This document shows positions 26,438 to 38,900 of a stretch of DNA of 64,000 nucleotides, piece by piece. The position numbers and the translations under genes were made by a program. This DNA comes from Mycobacterium sp. 852014-50255_SCH5639931 (GTDB taxonomy: Bacteria > Actinomycetota > Actinomycetes > Mycobacteriales > Mycobacteriaceae), in assembly GCF_001665605.1 (NCBI RefSeq), contig NZ_LZSV01000003.1, positions 59,633 to 123,632 of the forward strand, in the 5' to 3' direction. Each line of letters opens with the position of its first letter. Position 1 is the stretch's first letter. The notes under the pieces are model-generated. The model ran no database searches. It saw only the letters and a program-made list of their open reading frames with translations, and was not told where the DNA came from.

Positions 26438-26521
26438 ATGAAAAGGTCCATGTCGTCCGCCGCGTCCGGCACGTGGCGCTTGATCGTCATGGCCAGTCGG
26501 GGGCCGGGGGCAATGCGATGA
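26438..26521 (+). CDS. Possible 27-residue leader peptide coupled to the acyl-CoA dehydrogenase
   Basis: A small frame of 27 codons (starting [11 protein letters not shown]) opens at the ATG at 26438. It has AGGGAGGA at 26422-26429, the best ribosome site in this gap. Its TGA (26519-26521) overlaps the ATG of the dehydrogenase at 26518, the ATGA arrangement used across this region. It has no recognised domain and is basic at the N-terminus. It may simply load ribosomes onto the next gene. Alternatively, the ribosome site may serve an unusual start of the dehydrogenase itself, such as an ATT at 26431. Confidence 0.4.
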   Translation: MKRSMSSAASGTWRLIVMASRGPGAMR

Positions 26522-28179
26522 CCACCGACGTCGGCCTGGACCGCGACAGCCTCGAAATGATGCTGGCCTCACTCGATGATTTCCTCGCCGAGGCGCTGCC
26601 GGATGCTCGCCGGTTGGACCTCGACCACGACGACGTCTGCCCGGAGGAAACCGTTCGCGCGATGTGCGGTGAAGGCCTCGGCGTGCAGCTCGTCTTCATC
26701 CCGGAGGAGTACGGCGGGTTCGGCGGCGGGGCTTTCGACTCCTACCGGGTCTGCGAACGACTCGCCCGGTTCGACATCGGCGTAGCCACCGCCGTGCTGG
26801 CCACGTTCCTCGGCAGCGACCCGATCGTCGTGGGCGCGACCGCGCAGCAGCGCAAGGAGTGGCTGGGGCGCATCGCCGAACGGGGCATTCTATTCGCTTA
26901 CGCCGCAACGGAACCCGAGGCGGGAAGCGACCTGGCCGCGATGAAGACGACCGCCACACCGGTCGAAACCGACGGTCAGGTGACCGGCTACCGGCTCAAC
27001 GGGCGCAAACAGTGGATCAGCAACGGCTCCATCGCGGATGCCTATTCCGTCCTGGCCCTGGCGCCGGGCGGACCGTCCTGGTTCGTCGTGGAGAAGGGCA
27101 CCCCCGGCTTCTCGGCGGCGCCCCCGGAGGACAAGCACGGCATCCGGTTGTCCGACACCGCGGCGCTATTCCTCGATGACGTGCTGGTCCCGGCGGAGCA
27201 CTTGGTGGGCCGGGAGGAGGGCCACGGACTTGCCCAGGCCCAGCAGGTTTTCGGCTACACGCGGGTGATGGTCGCCGCATTCGGGCTCGGTGGCGGCTGG
27301 TCGGCCCTGGACCGGGCGATCGCCTACTCCACCGAGCGGGTGCAGGGCGGCGCGCCGCTCTCGAACAAGCAAGGCTTTACCCACAAGCTGATCGTGCCGC
27401 ATGCGGTGCGGCTGGAGGCGGCACGCGCGTTCATCGAGGAAACCGCGACCCGGATCGACAGCGGCGAGGGTGCCGGCGGCGCGCTCAACACCGAGGGCGC
27501 GATCGCCAAATACCTGGCCACCGAGGCCGGTAACGCGGCCGCGGAGGCGGCGATCCAGGCGCACGGCGGATACGGCTACACGCGTCCGTACCTGGTGGAG
27601 AAGATCAAGCGCGACGTCCGGATCACCACGATCTACGAGGGCACCTCGGAGATCATGGAGATGACGATCGCGCGCGGCCGCTGGCAGCAGCACCTCAAGA
27701 CGTCCGGCGCCTATTACCGCGACGCGGCTCGCGCACTTGACGATGTCCCCGGTGAATGTGGCGGGCCCACGGCGGCGCTGGCGCTGGAATGCCTTGCCGC
27801 CGTGCTGGAATCGTGCCGCGTCGGCCGGCTGACCCGCAGCCAGCACGTGTTGTTGCGGCTGGGCGAACTGATCAGCTACGCCGAGTGCGCGGGCGCACTG
27901 GCGCGCCGCGCCGCCGCGGCGGCAACCGGTGCGTTGCCGGCGAAATCGGACACCCGCTTCGACGCGGCCGCGCTGGCCGCCATCAGCCGCGTTTTCGCGC
28001 GCGACGCGGCGCAGAAGGTCGCCGAGGAGGGCTCACGCTGGGTGACCGGCGCCGGCACCGGGTCCGACCTCGCCGTCGCGCTGCCGCTCGACCGGGTGCG
28101 GGCCGCGCAGACCGGCCTGCTGGATGACATGGACCGGGTGGGGGACGCGCTGTATCGAAGAGAGGCCGGATCATCATGA
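26518..28179 (+). CDS. Acyl-CoA dehydrogenase
   Basis: A flavoprotein of 553 residues, longer than the roughly 380 of the basic family. Residues 1-390 hold the three acyl-CoA dehydrogenase domains: [17 protein letters not shown] (FAD/substrate loop) near 128, [14 protein letters not shown] near 165, and [21 protein letters not shown] with [15 protein letters not shown] near 350-385. The usual catalytic Glu region is the YEGTSE segment. The extra 160 residues form a helical C-terminal domain, as in larger FadE proteins. Its stop overlaps the PKS start (ATGA), so it should work with that synthase, perhaps by introducing a double bond into an acyl-CoA or acyl-ACP. It is preceded by a possible leader peptide. 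Confidence 0.87.
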   Translation: MTTDVGLDRDSLEMMLASLDDFLAEALPDARRLDLDHDDVCPEETVRAMCGEGLGVQLVFIPEEYGGFGGGAFDSYRVCERLARFDIGVATAVLATFLGSDPIVVGATAQQRKEWLGRIAERGILFAYAATEPEAGSDLAAMKTTATPVETDGQVTGYRLNGRKQWISNGSIADAYSVLALAPGGPSWFVVEKGTPGFSAAPPEDKHGIRLSDTAALFLDDVLVPAEHLVGREEGHGLAQAQQVFGYTRVMVAAFGLGGGWSALDRAIAYSTERVQGGAPLSNKQGFTHKLIVPHAVRLEAARAFIEETATRIDSGEGAGGALNTEGAIAKYLATEAGNAAAEAAIQAHGGYGYTRPYLVEKIKRDVRITTIYEGTSEIMEMTIARGRWQQHLKTSGAYYRDAARALDDVPGECGGPTAALALECLAAVLESCRVGRLTRSQHVLLRLGELISYAECAGALARRAAAAATGALPAKSDTRFDAAALAAISRVFARDAAQKVAEEGSRWVTGAGTGSDLAVALPLDRVRAAQTGLLDDMDRVGDALYRREAGSS

Positions 28180-31100
28180 CGACCACGCAACAGGAGCCGA
28201 TCGCAGTGATCGGCGTCAGCGCGATCATGCCCGACGCGCCCGACGCCGCCACCTTCTGGGCCAACATCAAGGCCGGCCGTTACAGCATCAGCGACGTGCC
28301 GCCCGAGCGCTGGGACCCGGAGCTTTACTACGACCCCGACCCCCACGCGCCCGACAAGACCTACTCCCGCATCGGTGGGTGGGTCCGCGACTTCACGTGG
28401 GAACCGCTGGCGTGGCGGCTACCCATCCCGCCCGCGGTCAGCGCGCAGATGGACGACGGTCAGAAGTGGGTGGTGGCTGCCGCCCGCTCCGCCCTGCTCG
28501 AAGCCGGGTGGCCCGACTGGACGGTGGACCCCGAACGAGTCGCGGTCATCATCGGCAGCGCCATCGGCGGCGACAAGCAGCACCAGACCAACCTCCGGAT
28601 CCAGTTTCCCGCGATCATTCAAAAGTTACGCGCCGCACCGTCATTCGCGGCGCTGCCGGAGTCGGTGCGCGACGCCGTGCTCGCCGAGACCCGGGCCTCG
28701 TTCCTGGGTGGAATCTCCGAAATCACCGAGGACACGATGCCCGGCGAGCTCGCGAACGTGGCAGCCGGCCGGGTGGCGAACCTGTTCAACTTCCGGGGCC
28801 CCAACTTCACCACCGACGCGGCGTGCGCCTCGGGAATGGCCGCCATGTCGGCCGCCGTGCGGGGATTGCAGGCCGGCGACTTCGATGCCGCCGTGACCGG
28901 CGGCCTCGACCGCAACATGGACCCGGCGGGATTCGTGAAGTTCTGCAAGATCGGTGCGCTGTCGGCGACCGGCACCCGCCCGTTCGACGCGGGCGCCGAC
29001 GGCTTCGTAATGGGCGAGGGCGCAGCGCTGTTCGTCCTCAAGCGGTTGTCCGACGCGGAACGCGACGGCGACCGGATCTACGCGGTGCTGCTCGGCATCG
29101 CCGGCTCCAGTGACGGTCGCGGCAAGGGCATCACCGCGCCCAATCCGGTGGGCCAGCGGCTGGCGGTGGAGCGAGCCTGGGCGGTGTCCGGCCTCGATCC
29201 GGCGGCGGCAACCTGCGTCGAGGCGCACGGGACGTCCACCCGGGTGGGCGACGCCACCGAACTGGCCAGCCTCACAGACGTTTTCGGTAAGGCCGGCGCG
29301 CAGCCCGGGTCGATCGCGCTGGGCTCGGTCAAGTCCAACATCGGCCACCTCAAGGGCGCGGCCGGTGCCGCGGGCCTGTTCAAGACGGTGCTCAGTCTGC
29401 ACGACAAGGTGCTGGTGCCCAGTCTGCACTTCGAGCAGCCGAACCCCAACGTGGACTGGAATGACATCCCGTTCCGGGTCAACACCGAACTGAGCGATTG
29501 GCCGGCACCGGACAACGGGGTGCGGTGCGCCGGGGTCAGCGCCTTCGGGTTCGGCGGCACCAATTTCCATGCCGTGCTCGAGGAGTACGTGCCCGGTCGG
29601 CATCGCCCGCCGGGGGAGGCCCGCTCCTACCCGGGCGCGACCATCGAGCAGCGCTCCGCGCCGGCGACGGACGCACCCGTCGGGGCGAAGGCCCCGCTGC
29701 GGGGCGCGGCGGTGGTCGGCGGCGCGGATGACTCCGACGTGGCCGCCCAGCTGGACCGGCTCGCCGCACGGGCGTCGGCCGGCCAGGCCCCCGCGGTGGC
29801 CCCACCGGACCCCACCCTGGCGAGCGCGCCCGTTCGGGTTGCCATCGACTATGCCGACGCGGCCGACCTCGCCACCAAGGCGACGAAGGCGGCCGGCGCG
29901 CTGCGGCACGGTGACCCGGCCGTGTGGCGGATGCTGCGGGCGCAGGGAGTCTTCGTCGGCCGCGGCGCACCGGGCAAGGTCGCGTTCCTCTACACCGGTC
30001 AGGGCTCGCAGTACGTCAACATGCTTTCCGACCTGCGCGCCCGGGAGCCGATCGTCCAGGCGATGTTCGACGAAGCCGACCGCGTCACCAGACATCTGCT
30101 GGACAAGCCGCTCACCGACTACATCTTCACCGACAGCACCGATGAGGCTGTCGCGCAACGGCTCTCGCAGCAACTCATGCAAACCGAGATCACCCAGCCG
30201 GCCGTCCTGGCCACGGATCTCGCCCTGGCCCGGCTGCTCGATGCCTACGGCGTGCGGCCGGACATGGTGATCGGCCACAGCCTGGGCGAATACGGCGCCT
30301 TGATGGCCGCCGACGCGCTGTCGCTGGATGCCGCCCTGGAAGCCGCCAGCGTCCGCGGCCGGGCGATGGCCAAGCTGGCCGGTCCCGACAACGGTGCGAT
30401 GGCGGCCGTGACCGGTCCGCTGTCCGAGATCGAGCGGATTGTCGGGGCCACCGACGGCTACGTCGTCATCGCCAACATCAACAGCACCAATCAGGCTGTC
30501 ATCGGCGGCGCCACCGACGCCGTCGAGCGTGCCGTCGCCGCACTACAGACCGCCGGCATGAGCGCCTCCCGCCTCCCGGTCAGCCACGCGTTCCACACCG
30601 CGATCGTCGCGCCGGTCAGCGAACCGCTGAAGACCGTCCTGCGCCGGCTCGGCGTGAGCGCGCCCCGGCTGCCGGTGGTGTCCAACGTGACCGGTGACTT
30701 CTATCCGGCGGACGCCGACCTCGACACCATGCTGGACCTGCTCACCCGTCAGGTGGCCTCGCCCGTGCGGTTCGTCGACGGACTGCGCACGTTGTACGAC
30801 GCGGGCGCCCGCGTCTTCGTCGAGGTTGGCCCCAAGAAGGCGCTGCACGGCTTCGTCGAAGACGTGCTCGGTGACGATGTGTCGGCGCTCTTCACCAATC
30901 ACCCGAAAACCGGCGATGTCGCCTCGTTCAACCGGGCGCTGTGCGGGCTGTACGCGGCCGGGCTGGGATTCGGCTCGCCTGCCGCGGCTGGTACGAACAC
31001 CGCCGCCGTGGCGGGTACGGACACCGCCGCCGTGGCGAGCGCCCCGCAAGCCGCAATGCCGGATGGGAGGTCCGCGATGATCAGCGAACAGCCGGTGGTG

Positions 31101-34100
31101 ATCACCGGTGCGGCGCTTGGGCTGCCCGGTGTCGAGCGTGTTTTCGACGACGAAAACATCGCCCGGATCCTCGACGGTCAACAGTTCATCGACACCATCC
31201 CGCACCGGCTGCGCCGGTCGATGCTCGACCGGCACATCACCCGCCTGGTCAAGCGGGAATCGGGCGACCCCACGTTCGAGACGATCGACAACGAGGCCGA
31301 CGTCATCAAACTGGCCGGGCGCAGCGCACCGCTGGACGTGGTCGCCGAGTTCGCGGTCGACACCGCCCGCGACGCCGCGCTGGACTCGACCACCAAGCTG
31401 GCGATCGGGGCGGGCTTCGACGCGCTGCGCGACGCCGGAATCCCGCTGGTCATGCACTACAAGACCACGACGCTGGGCACCCAGCTGCCCGACCGGTGGG
31501 GGCTGCCCGACTCGATGCGCGACGACACCGGCGTCATCTTCGCCTCCGCGTTCCCGGGTTACGACAACTTCGCCCGCGACCTCGAGCACTACTACGTCGA
31601 CCGGGGCAACCGGGAGCATCTCCTCGCACTGGAGGCGGTGCGCGCCCGGATGAGCGGCGATGAACCCGCCGCGACTGAGGTCGACCGGCGCATCCACGAG
31701 CTGCGTCACGCGTGCGAGTCCAACCCGTACCGGTTCGACCGCCGGTTCATCTTCCGCTGCCTGGCGATGGGCCATTCACAATTCGCCGAGATCATCGGCG
31801 CGCGCGGGCCCAACACGCAGGTCAATGCCGCATGCGCGAGCACCACGCAGGCGACCTCGCTCGCCGAGGACTGGATCCGGGTCGGCCGCTGCCGCCGGGT
31901 GATCGTCGTCTCCGCCGACGACGCCAGCTCCGACGCCCTGCTGCCCTGGCTGGGATCCGGCTTCTTGGCGTCCGGCGCCGCCGCCACCGACGACATCGTC
32001 GAGGAGGCCGCCACACCGTTCGACCGGCGGCGGCACGGAATGATCCTCGGCATGGGCGCGGCCGCCTTCGTGGTGGAGTCCGCCGAGTCCGCCGCCGAAC
32101 GCGGGCTGCAACCCATCTGCGAGGTGCTCGGCACCGTCACCGCCAACAGCGCCTTCCACGGCACCAGGCTCGACGTCGAGCACATCGGCGGCGTCATGGA
32201 ACACCTGGTTGCCCAGGCCGAAGCTCGCGGCGTGGACCGCCACGCCATCGCGCCCAACACCATGTTCGTCTCCCACGAGACATACACGCCGGCCCGCGGG
32301 GGCAGCGCCGCGGCCGAAATCAATGCCCTGCGAAGGGTTTTCGGGTCTGACGCAGACGCCGTGGTCATCACCAACACCAAGGGCTTCACCGGGCACGCGA
32401 TGGGCGCCGGCATCGAGGACATCGTGGCGATCAAGTCGCTGGAGACCGGTCTGGTTCCCCCCGTCCCGAACTTCAAGGAACCCGACCCGGAGCTGGGCCG
32501 GCTGAACCTGTCGGTGGGCGGAAGCTATCCGGTGCAATACGCGCTCCGGTTGGGCGCCGGTTTCGGTTCGCAGATCGCGATGACGCTGATGCGCTGGACC
32601 CCAGTTCCCGACGGCCGCCACCGGCCCCCGGACGAACTCGGTTACGAGTACCGGATCATCGACCGCGCCGCCTGGCGGCGCTGGCTCGCCCAGGTGTCGG
32701 GCAGGCCCGATGCCGACCTGGAGATCGTGCAGCACCGGCTGCGGATCGTGGACACCGGAGCGCCGGTGCCGGCTCCGCGGGTTCCGGTAGCCGCCGCGGT
32801 GCCCGCCCCGGCGCAGGGACCGGCGGTGGTGTCGGCGCCGGAACCGCCGGCGGTGCCGGCCGGGGACGACATCACCGATGTGGTGGTGGGCACGGTGGCC
32901 GAGTTGACCGGCTATCCGCGTGAATTGTTGGATTTGGACCTGGATTTGGAGGCCGATCTTGGGGTGGACACGGTCAAGCAGGCCGAGATTTTCGCGGCGA
33001 TCCGGGAGCACTACGGGGTGGCTCGCGATGAGAACCTCAAGCTGCGTGATTTTCCGACGCTGAACCATGTGATCGCCTGGATCCGCGACAAGGCCGGTGT
33101 GGCGGCTCCTCCCGCCGAGGTGTCTGCGCCAAAGCCGGCCCCGGTGGCGGCCGCCCCGGCGGCGCCCGCGGGGGACGAGGTCATCGATGTGGTGGTGGGC
33201 ACGGTGGCGGAGTTGACCGGCTATCCGCGTGAATTGTTGGATTTGGACCTGGATTTGGAGGCCGATCTTGGGGTGGACACGGTCAAGCAGGCCGAGATTT
33301 TCGCGGCGATCCGGGAGCACTACGGGGTGGCTCGCGATGAGAACCTCAAGCTGCGTGATTTTCCGACGCTGAACCATGTGATCGCCTGGATCCGCGACAA
33401 GGCGGAGGCCCAGGCCCACCCAAAAGCGCCCGCTGAGTCACCGAAGGCGGCGCAAAGCGCCGTCACGGTGCCGCCGGCCATCGAAGGTGACATTGCCGCC
33501 ACCGACCGGATCACCCGGCAGGTGCCCGTACCCGCGCTGCGACCAGAGCTCGCGGCCTGCGTGCCCACCGGAGTCACGCTCGACAAAGGCACGCGCGTCG
33601 CCGTCATGGGCGACGAAGGCGGCGTCGCGGATGCGCTGATCGCGCGGCTGACCCGGCTCGGCGTCGACGTGGTGGCGCTGCGGCCCGACGACGACATCAG
33701 CGCCGTCCTGAGCGACGGGGTCGACGGCGTCTACTGGCTGGCGGCCCTCGACGACGAGGGCCCGCTGGAGCGCTTGGACCTCGCCGGCTGGCACGAAGCG
33801 CTGCGACGCCGGGTGCGCAACCTCTACACCACCATGCGACACCTGTATGAGCGCAGCCCGTTCCTGGTCGTGGCCACCCGGTTGGGCGGATACCACGGCT
33901 ACGACGCGACCGGGGCGACCTGCCCGCTGGGCGGGGCGGTCACCGGGTTCGCCAAGGCATACCGGCGCGAGCGCCCCGAGGCGCTGGTCAAGGCGGTCGA
34001 CTTCCCGGTCAACCGCAAGACCGCGGCGCTGGCCGACGCGCTGATCGACGAGACCCTCCGCGATCCCGGTTGCGTCGAGGTCGGTCACGCCGATGGCCGC

Positions 34101-35933
34101 CGCTGGGGCGTCGGGCTGGCGGAGCGACCGTTTTCCGCCGAGGCGGGCGGGGCTCTCGGCCCCGACCCGGTCTTCCTCGTCACCGGGGCCGCCGGCAGCA
34201 TCGTGTCGGCGATCACCGCCGATCTCGCCGCGGCCTGGCGGGGCACCTTCCACCTGCTGGACCTCACGCCGGAACCCGACCCGGCCGACCCCGACCTGCG
34301 CCGGTACACCGAAGACCGCGACGGGCTCAAGGTCGAACTGGCGGATCGGATGCGCGCGCGGGGCGAACGCCCGACACCGGTCCTGATCGAGCGGGAACTG
34401 GCCCGCCTGGAGCGCTTGCAGGCCGCGCTGGCCGCAATTCGTGCGGTCGAGGCCGCCGGCGGTTCGGCGCGCTACCACAGCGTCGATCTCACCGATGCGG
34501 CCGCGGTGGACAAAGTGATGGCGCAAGTGCGGGAGACCAGCGGCCGCATCGACGTCCTGCTGCACGCCGCCGGAGTCGAGGTCAGCCACGGCCTTCCCGA
34601 CAAGGAGCCCGCCGAGTTCGACCTGGTGTTCGGCGTCAAGGGCGACGGCCTGTTCAACGTGCTGCATGCCGACCTTCCGCTGGGCGCCGTCGTGGCGTTC
34701 AGCTCGGTCGCAGGCCGGTTCGGCAACATGGGCCAGACCGACTACAGCGCCGCCAACGACCTGCAGTGCAAGATCCTGAGCAATTTGCGCCGCACCCGTC
34801 CGGAGGTAAGGACGCTGGCGATCGACTGGACCGCCTGGGGCGGCATCGGCATGGCCACCCGCGGATCGATCCCGAAGATCATGGCGGCGGCCGGGGTCGA
34901 GATGCTGCCGCCCGAGGCGGGGGTGGCGTGGATCAGGCGCGAACTGGGCGCAGCCCTGACCGACGGCGAGGTCGTCGTCGCCGGGGCGCTCGGCGCGCTC
35001 ACTGCCGAACCGCACGACACCGGCGGCATCAACCCGGCCTCGCTGACGGCGGTCGGGCCGATGATCGGCGAGGTCGTCCGCGCCAGCGTGCGCGACGGGT
35101 TGGTGCTGCACACCACCCTCGACCCGGCCACCCGGCCGTTCCTGGATCACCACCGCATCGAGGGCACGCCGGTGCTGCCCGGCGTGATGGGCATGGAGAC
35201 GTTCGCCGAAGCCGCCCGGCTGCTGGCGCCCGACCTGCACGTCGCCGCCATTGAGAACGTCGACTTCCGGGCGCCGCTCAAGTTCTATCGGGACGAGCCG
35301 CGCACCCTGACGGTGACGGCCCTGGTACGCCCCGACGGGGACGACCTGGTCGCCGAATGCCGGCTGTCGGCCGAGCGCACGCTGCCCGGCAGCGAGGTGC
35401 CGCAGCGCACCGTGCACTTCACCGGCTCGGTGCGGCTGACGGCCGAGCCACCCACCCTCGCCGACGGCGGCGCTGGTCGCGGCGGCGAAGTGCCCGCGCT
35501 GAGCCCGGAGCAGGTCTACCGGCTCTACTTCCACGGCCCGGCCTATCGGGTGGTCGGTTCGGTGTGGAGGTGCGACGACGGCGCGGCCGCCCGATTCGCC
35601 GCCGAGCTGCCGCCGCAAACCGACGAGCCGGTGCTGATCGGGCCGCGACTGGTCGAGCTGTGCTTCCAGACCGTCGGGCTGTTCGAGGCCGGCACCGAGG
35701 GCGTCCTGGCCTTGCCGCTGCATGTCGATGCGGTGCACCTGAACGGGACCCCGACCGAAGGGGCCGGGCTGGTGGCCACCGCGCGGCCGGACGGGCGCGG
35801 CGGTTTCGTCTGCATTGTCCGCGACGACGAAGGCAGGCCGGTGCTGCGGGTCGACGGGTACCGCACCGTGCCGCTGCCGCAGCCACCGCCTGCGGACGTC
35901 GTCGCCCCGATCCGCTCCGTCATGCGCGGCTGA
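28176..35933 (+). CDS. PUFA-synthase-like iterative PKS: KS-AT-KS-ACP-ACP-KR-DH
   Basis: A protein of 2585 residues. KS1 (about 5-470) has Cys217 (DAACASG), His351 (EAHGTST) and the SNIGH histidine. The AT (about 600-925) has Ser702 (GHSLGE) and HAFH, which suggests malonyl-CoA. KS2 (about 975-1475) is divergent but keeps Cys1220 (NAACAST), His1367 (SHETYT) and His1407 (TGHAMG). Two nearly identical carrier domains follow (about 1565-1640 and 1670-1745), each with GVDT: Thr1599 and Thr1702 replace the usual phosphopantetheine serine. A KR (about 1995-2280, Tyr2190) and a hot-dog DH (His2326 in [10 protein letters not shown]) complete it. There is no ER or thioesterase, so it should make polyene or hydroxy chains. 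The layout is close to PfaA and enediyne PksE with an added KS. Confidence 0.92.
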   Translation: MTTTQQEPIAVIGVSAIMPDAPDAATFWANIKAGRYSISDVPPERWDPELYYDPDPHAPDKTYSRIGGWVRDFTWEPLAWRLPIPPAVSAQMDDGQKWVVAAARSALLEAGWPDWTVDPERVAVIIGSAIGGDKQHQTNLRIQFPAIIQKLRAAPSFAALPESVRDAVLAETRASFLGGISEITEDTMPGELANVAAGRVANLFNFRGPNFTTDAACASGMAAMSAAVRGLQAGDFDAAVTGGLDRNMDPAGFVKFCKIGALSATGTRPFDAGADGFVMGEGAALFVLKRLSDAERDGDRIYAVLLGIAGSSDGRGKGITAPNPVGQRLAVERAWAVSGLDPAAATCVEAHGTSTRVGDATELASLTDVFGKAGAQPGSIALGSVKSNIGHLKGAAGAAGLFKTVLSLHDKVLVPSLHFEQPNPNVDWNDIPFRVNTELSDWPAPDNGVRCAGVSAFGFGGTNFHAVLEEYVPGRHRPPGEARSYPGATIEQRSAPATDAPVGAKAPLRGAAVVGGADDSDVAAQLDRLAARASAGQAPAVAPPDPTLASAPVRVAIDYADAADLATKATKAAGALRHGDPAVWRMLRAQGVFVGRGAPGKVAFLYTGQGSQYVNMLSDLRAREPIVQAMFDEADRVTRHLLDKPLTDYIFTDSTDEAVAQRLSQQLMQTEITQPAVLATDLALARLLDAYGVRPDMVIGHSLGEYGALMAADALSLDAALEAASVRGRAMAKLAGPDNGAMAAVTGPLSEIERIVGATDGYVVIANINSTNQAVIGGATDAVERAVAALQTAGMSASRLPVSHAFHTAIVAPVSEPLKTVLRRLGVSAPRLPVVSNVTGDFYPADADLDTMLDLLTRQVASPVRFVDGLRTLYDAGARVFVEVGPKKALHGFVEDVLGDDVSALFTNHPKTGDVASFNRALCGLYAAGLGFGSPAAAGTNTAAVAGTDTAAVASAPQAAMPDGRSAMISEQPVVITGAALGLPGVERVFDDENIARILDGQQFIDTIPHRLRRSMLDRHITRLVKRESGDPTFETIDNEADVIKLAGRSAPLDVVAEFAVDTARDAALDSTTKLAIGAGFDALRDAGIPLVMHYKTTTLGTQLPDRWGLPDSMRDDTGVIFASAFPGYDNFARDLEHYYVDRGNREHLLALEAVRARMSGDEPAATEVDRRIHELRHACESNPYRFDRRFIFRCLAMGHSQFAEIIGARGPNTQVNAACASTTQATSLAEDWIRVGRCRRVIVVSADDASSDALLPWLGSGFLASGAAATDDIVEEAATPFDRRRHGMILGMGAAAFVVESAESAAERGLQPICEVLGTVTANSAFHGTRLDVEHIGGVMEHLVAQAEARGVDRHAIAPNTMFVSHETYTPARGGSAAAEINALRRVFGSDADAVVITNTKGFTGHAMGAGIEDIVAIKSLETGLVPPVPNFKEPDPELGRLNLSVGGSYPVQYALRLGAGFGSQIAMTLMRWTPVPDGRHRPPDELGYEYRIIDRAAWRRWLAQVSGRPDADLEIVQHRLRIVDTGAPVPAPRVPVAAAVPAPAQGPAVVSAPEPPAVPAGDDITDVVVGTVAELTGYPRELLDLDLDLEADLGVDTVKQAEIFAAIREHYGVARDENLKLRDFPTLNHVIAWIRDKAGVAAPPAEVSAPKPAPVAAAPAAPAGDEVIDVVVGTVAELTGYPRELLDLDLDLEADLGVDTVKQAEIFAAIREHYGVARDENLKLRDFPTLNHVIAWIRDKAEAQAHPKAPAESPKAAQSAVTVPPAIEGDIAATDRITRQVPVPALRPELAACVPTGVTLDKGTRVAVMGDEGGVADALIARLTRLGVDVVALRPDDDISAVLSDGVDGVYWLAALDDEGPLERLDLAGWHEALRRRVRNLYTTMRHLYERSPFLVVATRLGGYHGYDATGATCPLGGAVTGFAKAYRRERPEALVKAVDFPVNRKTAALADALIDETLRDPGCVEVGHADGRRWGVGLAERPFSAEAGGALGPDPVFLVTGAAGSIVSAITADLAAAWRGTFHLLDLTPEPDPADPDLRRYTEDRDGLKVELADRMRARGERPTPVLIERELARLERLQAALAAIRAVEAAGGSARYHSVDLTDAAAVDKVMAQVRETSGRIDVLLHAAGVEVSHGLPDKEPAEFDLVFGVKGDGLFNVLHADLPLGAVVAFSSVAGRFGNMGQTDYSAANDLQCKILSNLRRTRPEVRTLAIDWTAWGGIGMATRGSIPKIMAAAGVEMLPPEAGVAWIRRELGAALTDGEVVVAGALGALTAEPHDTGGINPASLTAVGPMIGEVVRASVRDGLVLHTTLDPATRPFLDHHRIEGTPVLPGVMGMETFAEAARLLAPDLHVAAIENVDFRAPLKFYRDEPRTLTVTALVRPDGDDLVAECRLSAERTLPGSEVPQRTVHFTGSVRLTAEPPTLADGGAGRGGEVPALSPEQVYRLYFHGPAYRVVGSVWRCDDGAAARFAAELPPQTDEPVLIGPRLVELCFQTVGLFEAGTEGVLALPLHVDAVHLNGTPTEGAGLVATARPDGRGGFVCIVRDDEGRPVLRVDGYRTVPLPQPPPADVVAPIRSVMRG
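32877..33094 (+). repeat. Carrier-domain repeat, copy 1
   Basis: A 218-base segment encoding most of the first carrier domain. It recurs in frame 309 bases later with a single mismatch (GGCCGAG here, GGCGGAG there). It uses TTG and GAT codons more than the flanking sequence, so its composition stands out. The near identity points to a recent duplication or continuing gene conversion. Confidence 0.95.
33186..33403 (+). repeat. Carrier-domain repeat, copy 2
   Basis: The second copy of the 218-base carrier-domain segment, identical to copy 1 at 217 positions. The 91 bases between the copies encode an Ala/Pro-rich linker (near residues 1640-1670). Short-read assembly could collapse or expand such a repeat, so the true number of carrier domains in the synthase may differ. 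Confidence 0.95.
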
Positions 35934-35947
35934 GGGGAAGCATCGCT

Positions 35948-38900
35948 ATGAACACCGAGATTCGCCGGCTGGCGATCGTCAACCGCGGTGAACCCGCGGT
36001 CCGCGCGCTGACCGCGGTGGCCGAACTCAATCAGGCCGGCGACCAACCGCCCATCCGGACCATCGTGTTCTATACGGACGCCGACGCCGACGCCTGGTAC
36101 GTGCGCCAGGCCGACGAGGCCGTGCTGCTGGGGACCGCAACCTTCGCCGACCCGGCCGACGGCACCCGCCGGTCGCGCTACCTCGACCAGCCGGCGGTGA
36201 TGGCGGCGCTGCGCGAGAGTGCGGCCGATGCCGTGTGGGTCGGGTGGGGATTCCTCGCCGAGCACGCGTCTTTCGCGCAGGCGTGCGAGGAGGCCGGCAT
36301 CGTCTTCGTCGGGCCGGGCAGCGCCACCATCCGGCGGCTCGGGGACAAGGTGGCCGCCAAACGGCTTGCCGAGCAGGTCGACGTCCCGGTGGTGTGCTGG
36401 AGCGGCGGGCCGGTCGACGACGTGGCCCACGCCAGCGCACTCGCGACCAGGCTCGGCTATCCGCTGCTGGTCAAGGCGGCCGCCGGCGGAGGCGGCCGCG
36501 GGATCCGAACGGTTTACAGCGCCGCCGAACTCGCCGCGGCACTGCCCTCGGCGCGGGCCGAGGCGCAGCTGGCGTTCGGTGACCCGACGGTGTTCCTGGA
36601 GAAGCTCGTGCCGGCCGCCCGTCACGTCGAAGTGCAGGTGATCGCCGACCACTACGGCACCGTGTGGGCGGCAGGGGTCCGCGACTGCACCTTGCAGCGC
36701 CGCAGGCAGAAGGTGCTGGAGGAATCGGCGTCAACGGTGCTCGACGCCGCCGGGGAGCGGGCGATCCGCGAAGCGGCGGTACGCCTGGCCGCAGCGGCGG
36801 GCTACCGCAACGCCGGCACGGTGGAGTTCCTGGTCGACCCGGGCACCGGGGACTTCCTGTTCATGGAGGTCAACACCCGGCTGCAGGTCGAGCACCCGGT
36901 GACCGAGGTGACCACCGGGCTGGACCTGGTGAAGCTGCAGCTCCACGTGGCTCGGGGCGGGCGGCTGGTCGGCGCGCCGCCGCAGGTGTTCGGGCATGCG
37001 ATCGAGGCCCGGGTATGCGCCGAGGATCCCGAGGAGGCGTTCACCCCCGCGCCGGGCCGGTTGACCTGCCTGCGCCTGCCGACCGGCAACGGCATCCGCG
37101 TCGACGCGGGCGTGCGCGAAGGGGACCGGATCCCGCCCGACTTCGACTCGATGATCGCCAAGATCGTCGCCTGGGGAAGTGATCGCACCGAGGCCCTCGC
37201 CCGGCTGCGTCGTGCACTGCTCGACACCACGATCGTGGTGGAAGGCGGCACCACCAACCGCTCGTTCCTGCTGAGTTTGCTCAATCGACCGGAGGTGCGC
37301 GACGGGTGTTTCGACAACCACTGGCTGGACCGGCTGACCGCGGAGGGGGCGCACCTGCCCGCCCCGGACCCGGTCGCCCTGCTGGTCGCCGCCGTGGAGT
37401 CGTACGACCTTGAAGAGGCCGCCGAGCGGGCCGCGTTCCACGCCCGCGCCGCCCGCGGCGGTGCCGAAACCTCGGCAGAGGTGGGACACCGATGCCGCCT
37501 GCGTTACCGGGGCCAGCGATACATCGTGGACGTTTACCGCACCGGTGTCCGTACCTACCGCGTCACCGGCGCCGGCGCCGCGGACGTCACGGTCTCCGAC
37601 CGCGACGGATACGAGCGGCGGGTGGTGGTCGGCGGTGTGGCGCACCGGGTGCTGTCGGTGGTGGAAGGTGCCACCCTGCGCGTCGAGATCGACGGCGTCG
37701 CGCACACCGTGTCGCGCGACGACGGGGGCCTGGTGCGCAGCCCTGGGCCGGCGTTCGTGGTGTCGGTCCTCGTCGAGCCCGGTGACCAGGTCGTCGAGGG
37801 CGACCGGCTCGCCGTGCTGGAGAGCATGAAGATGGAAACCACTCTCACGGCGCCGTTCGCCGGCACCGTCGCCTCGGTCGAAGCCGGCGCGAACGTGCAG
37901 GTGGAAGCGGGAGCGCCGGTGGTCCGCATCGCGACGTCCGACACCCGTCAGCGCGTCGGCGCGGCCGCTGTCGACTTCACCGGCCTGCGGGTCGCGGAGC
38001 CACCCGGAACGCCGGCGTGCGAGCGCGTGTACGGCGCGCTGCGCTCCTATCTGCTCGGCTACGACCTGGATCCCACCTCGGTTCAGGCCATGCTGACCCG
38101 GCAGCGCCGGCTGGGCGAGATCGCGACCCCCACCGACACCGACCTGCTGCGCTGCGAGGACAGCCTGCTGGACCTGTTCACCGACGTCGGTTCGCTGTAC
38201 CGGCCGCGCGGCGAGGTCGAGCCGGAGGAGGCGCTCGTCGACGGCAGCACCCGGGAGTACCTGCTGTCGTTCCTGCAGTGGCTGGACGCGGACCGGGCCG
38301 GTCTGCCCGACTCGTATCGGGGCCGGCTGGAGCGCGCCCTGTCGCGGTACGGGGTGCGTGGGCTGGAACGCACGCCCGAGCTCGAGGAAGCCGTTGTCTG
38401 GATGTTCCGCTCATTTCGCCGGGTCGGCGAGCTGGCCGGAGCGGTGACCGACATCCTCGAGCGCCGACTCCGCCACCGCGCCGAGCTGGCGAAGGTGGCC
38501 GACCCCGAGATGCGGTCCCGGCTGGACCGGCTGGCGGCCATGCAGGGTCGGCAGCGCAACGTCGCGGACCTGGCTCGCGATGTGCGGTTCCACTACTTCG
38601 ACGAGCCGCTGCTGGCGGCGACCATCACCCACGAGTACTCCCGTGTGCAGCGCGATCTCGATGGGCTGCGGGACGAACCCGACGGCGCCGGCCGGTCCCG
38701 CCGGATCGACCGCCTCGTCGCATGCGCGCAGCCGCTGCGTGCGGAGCTGCTGCGGCGATGGCGTTCCAGCCGCGACCCGGGGCTGCACCGGGTGTTGGCG
38801 GAGGTCTACATCCGCCGGTTCTACCGGATCCGGCGACTGCGCAACGTGTCCGTCGGTGAGCATGACGCTTGGATGTTGGGGAGCGCCGACTACGACTTCG

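Noticed and set aside
35357..35947. An upstream extension of the carboxylase reading frame into the PKS gene
   Set aside because: The extension is Arg/Ala/Gly-rich, overlaps the DH domain in another frame, and the ATG at 35948 has a good ribosome site and the start of the biotin carboxylase fold.
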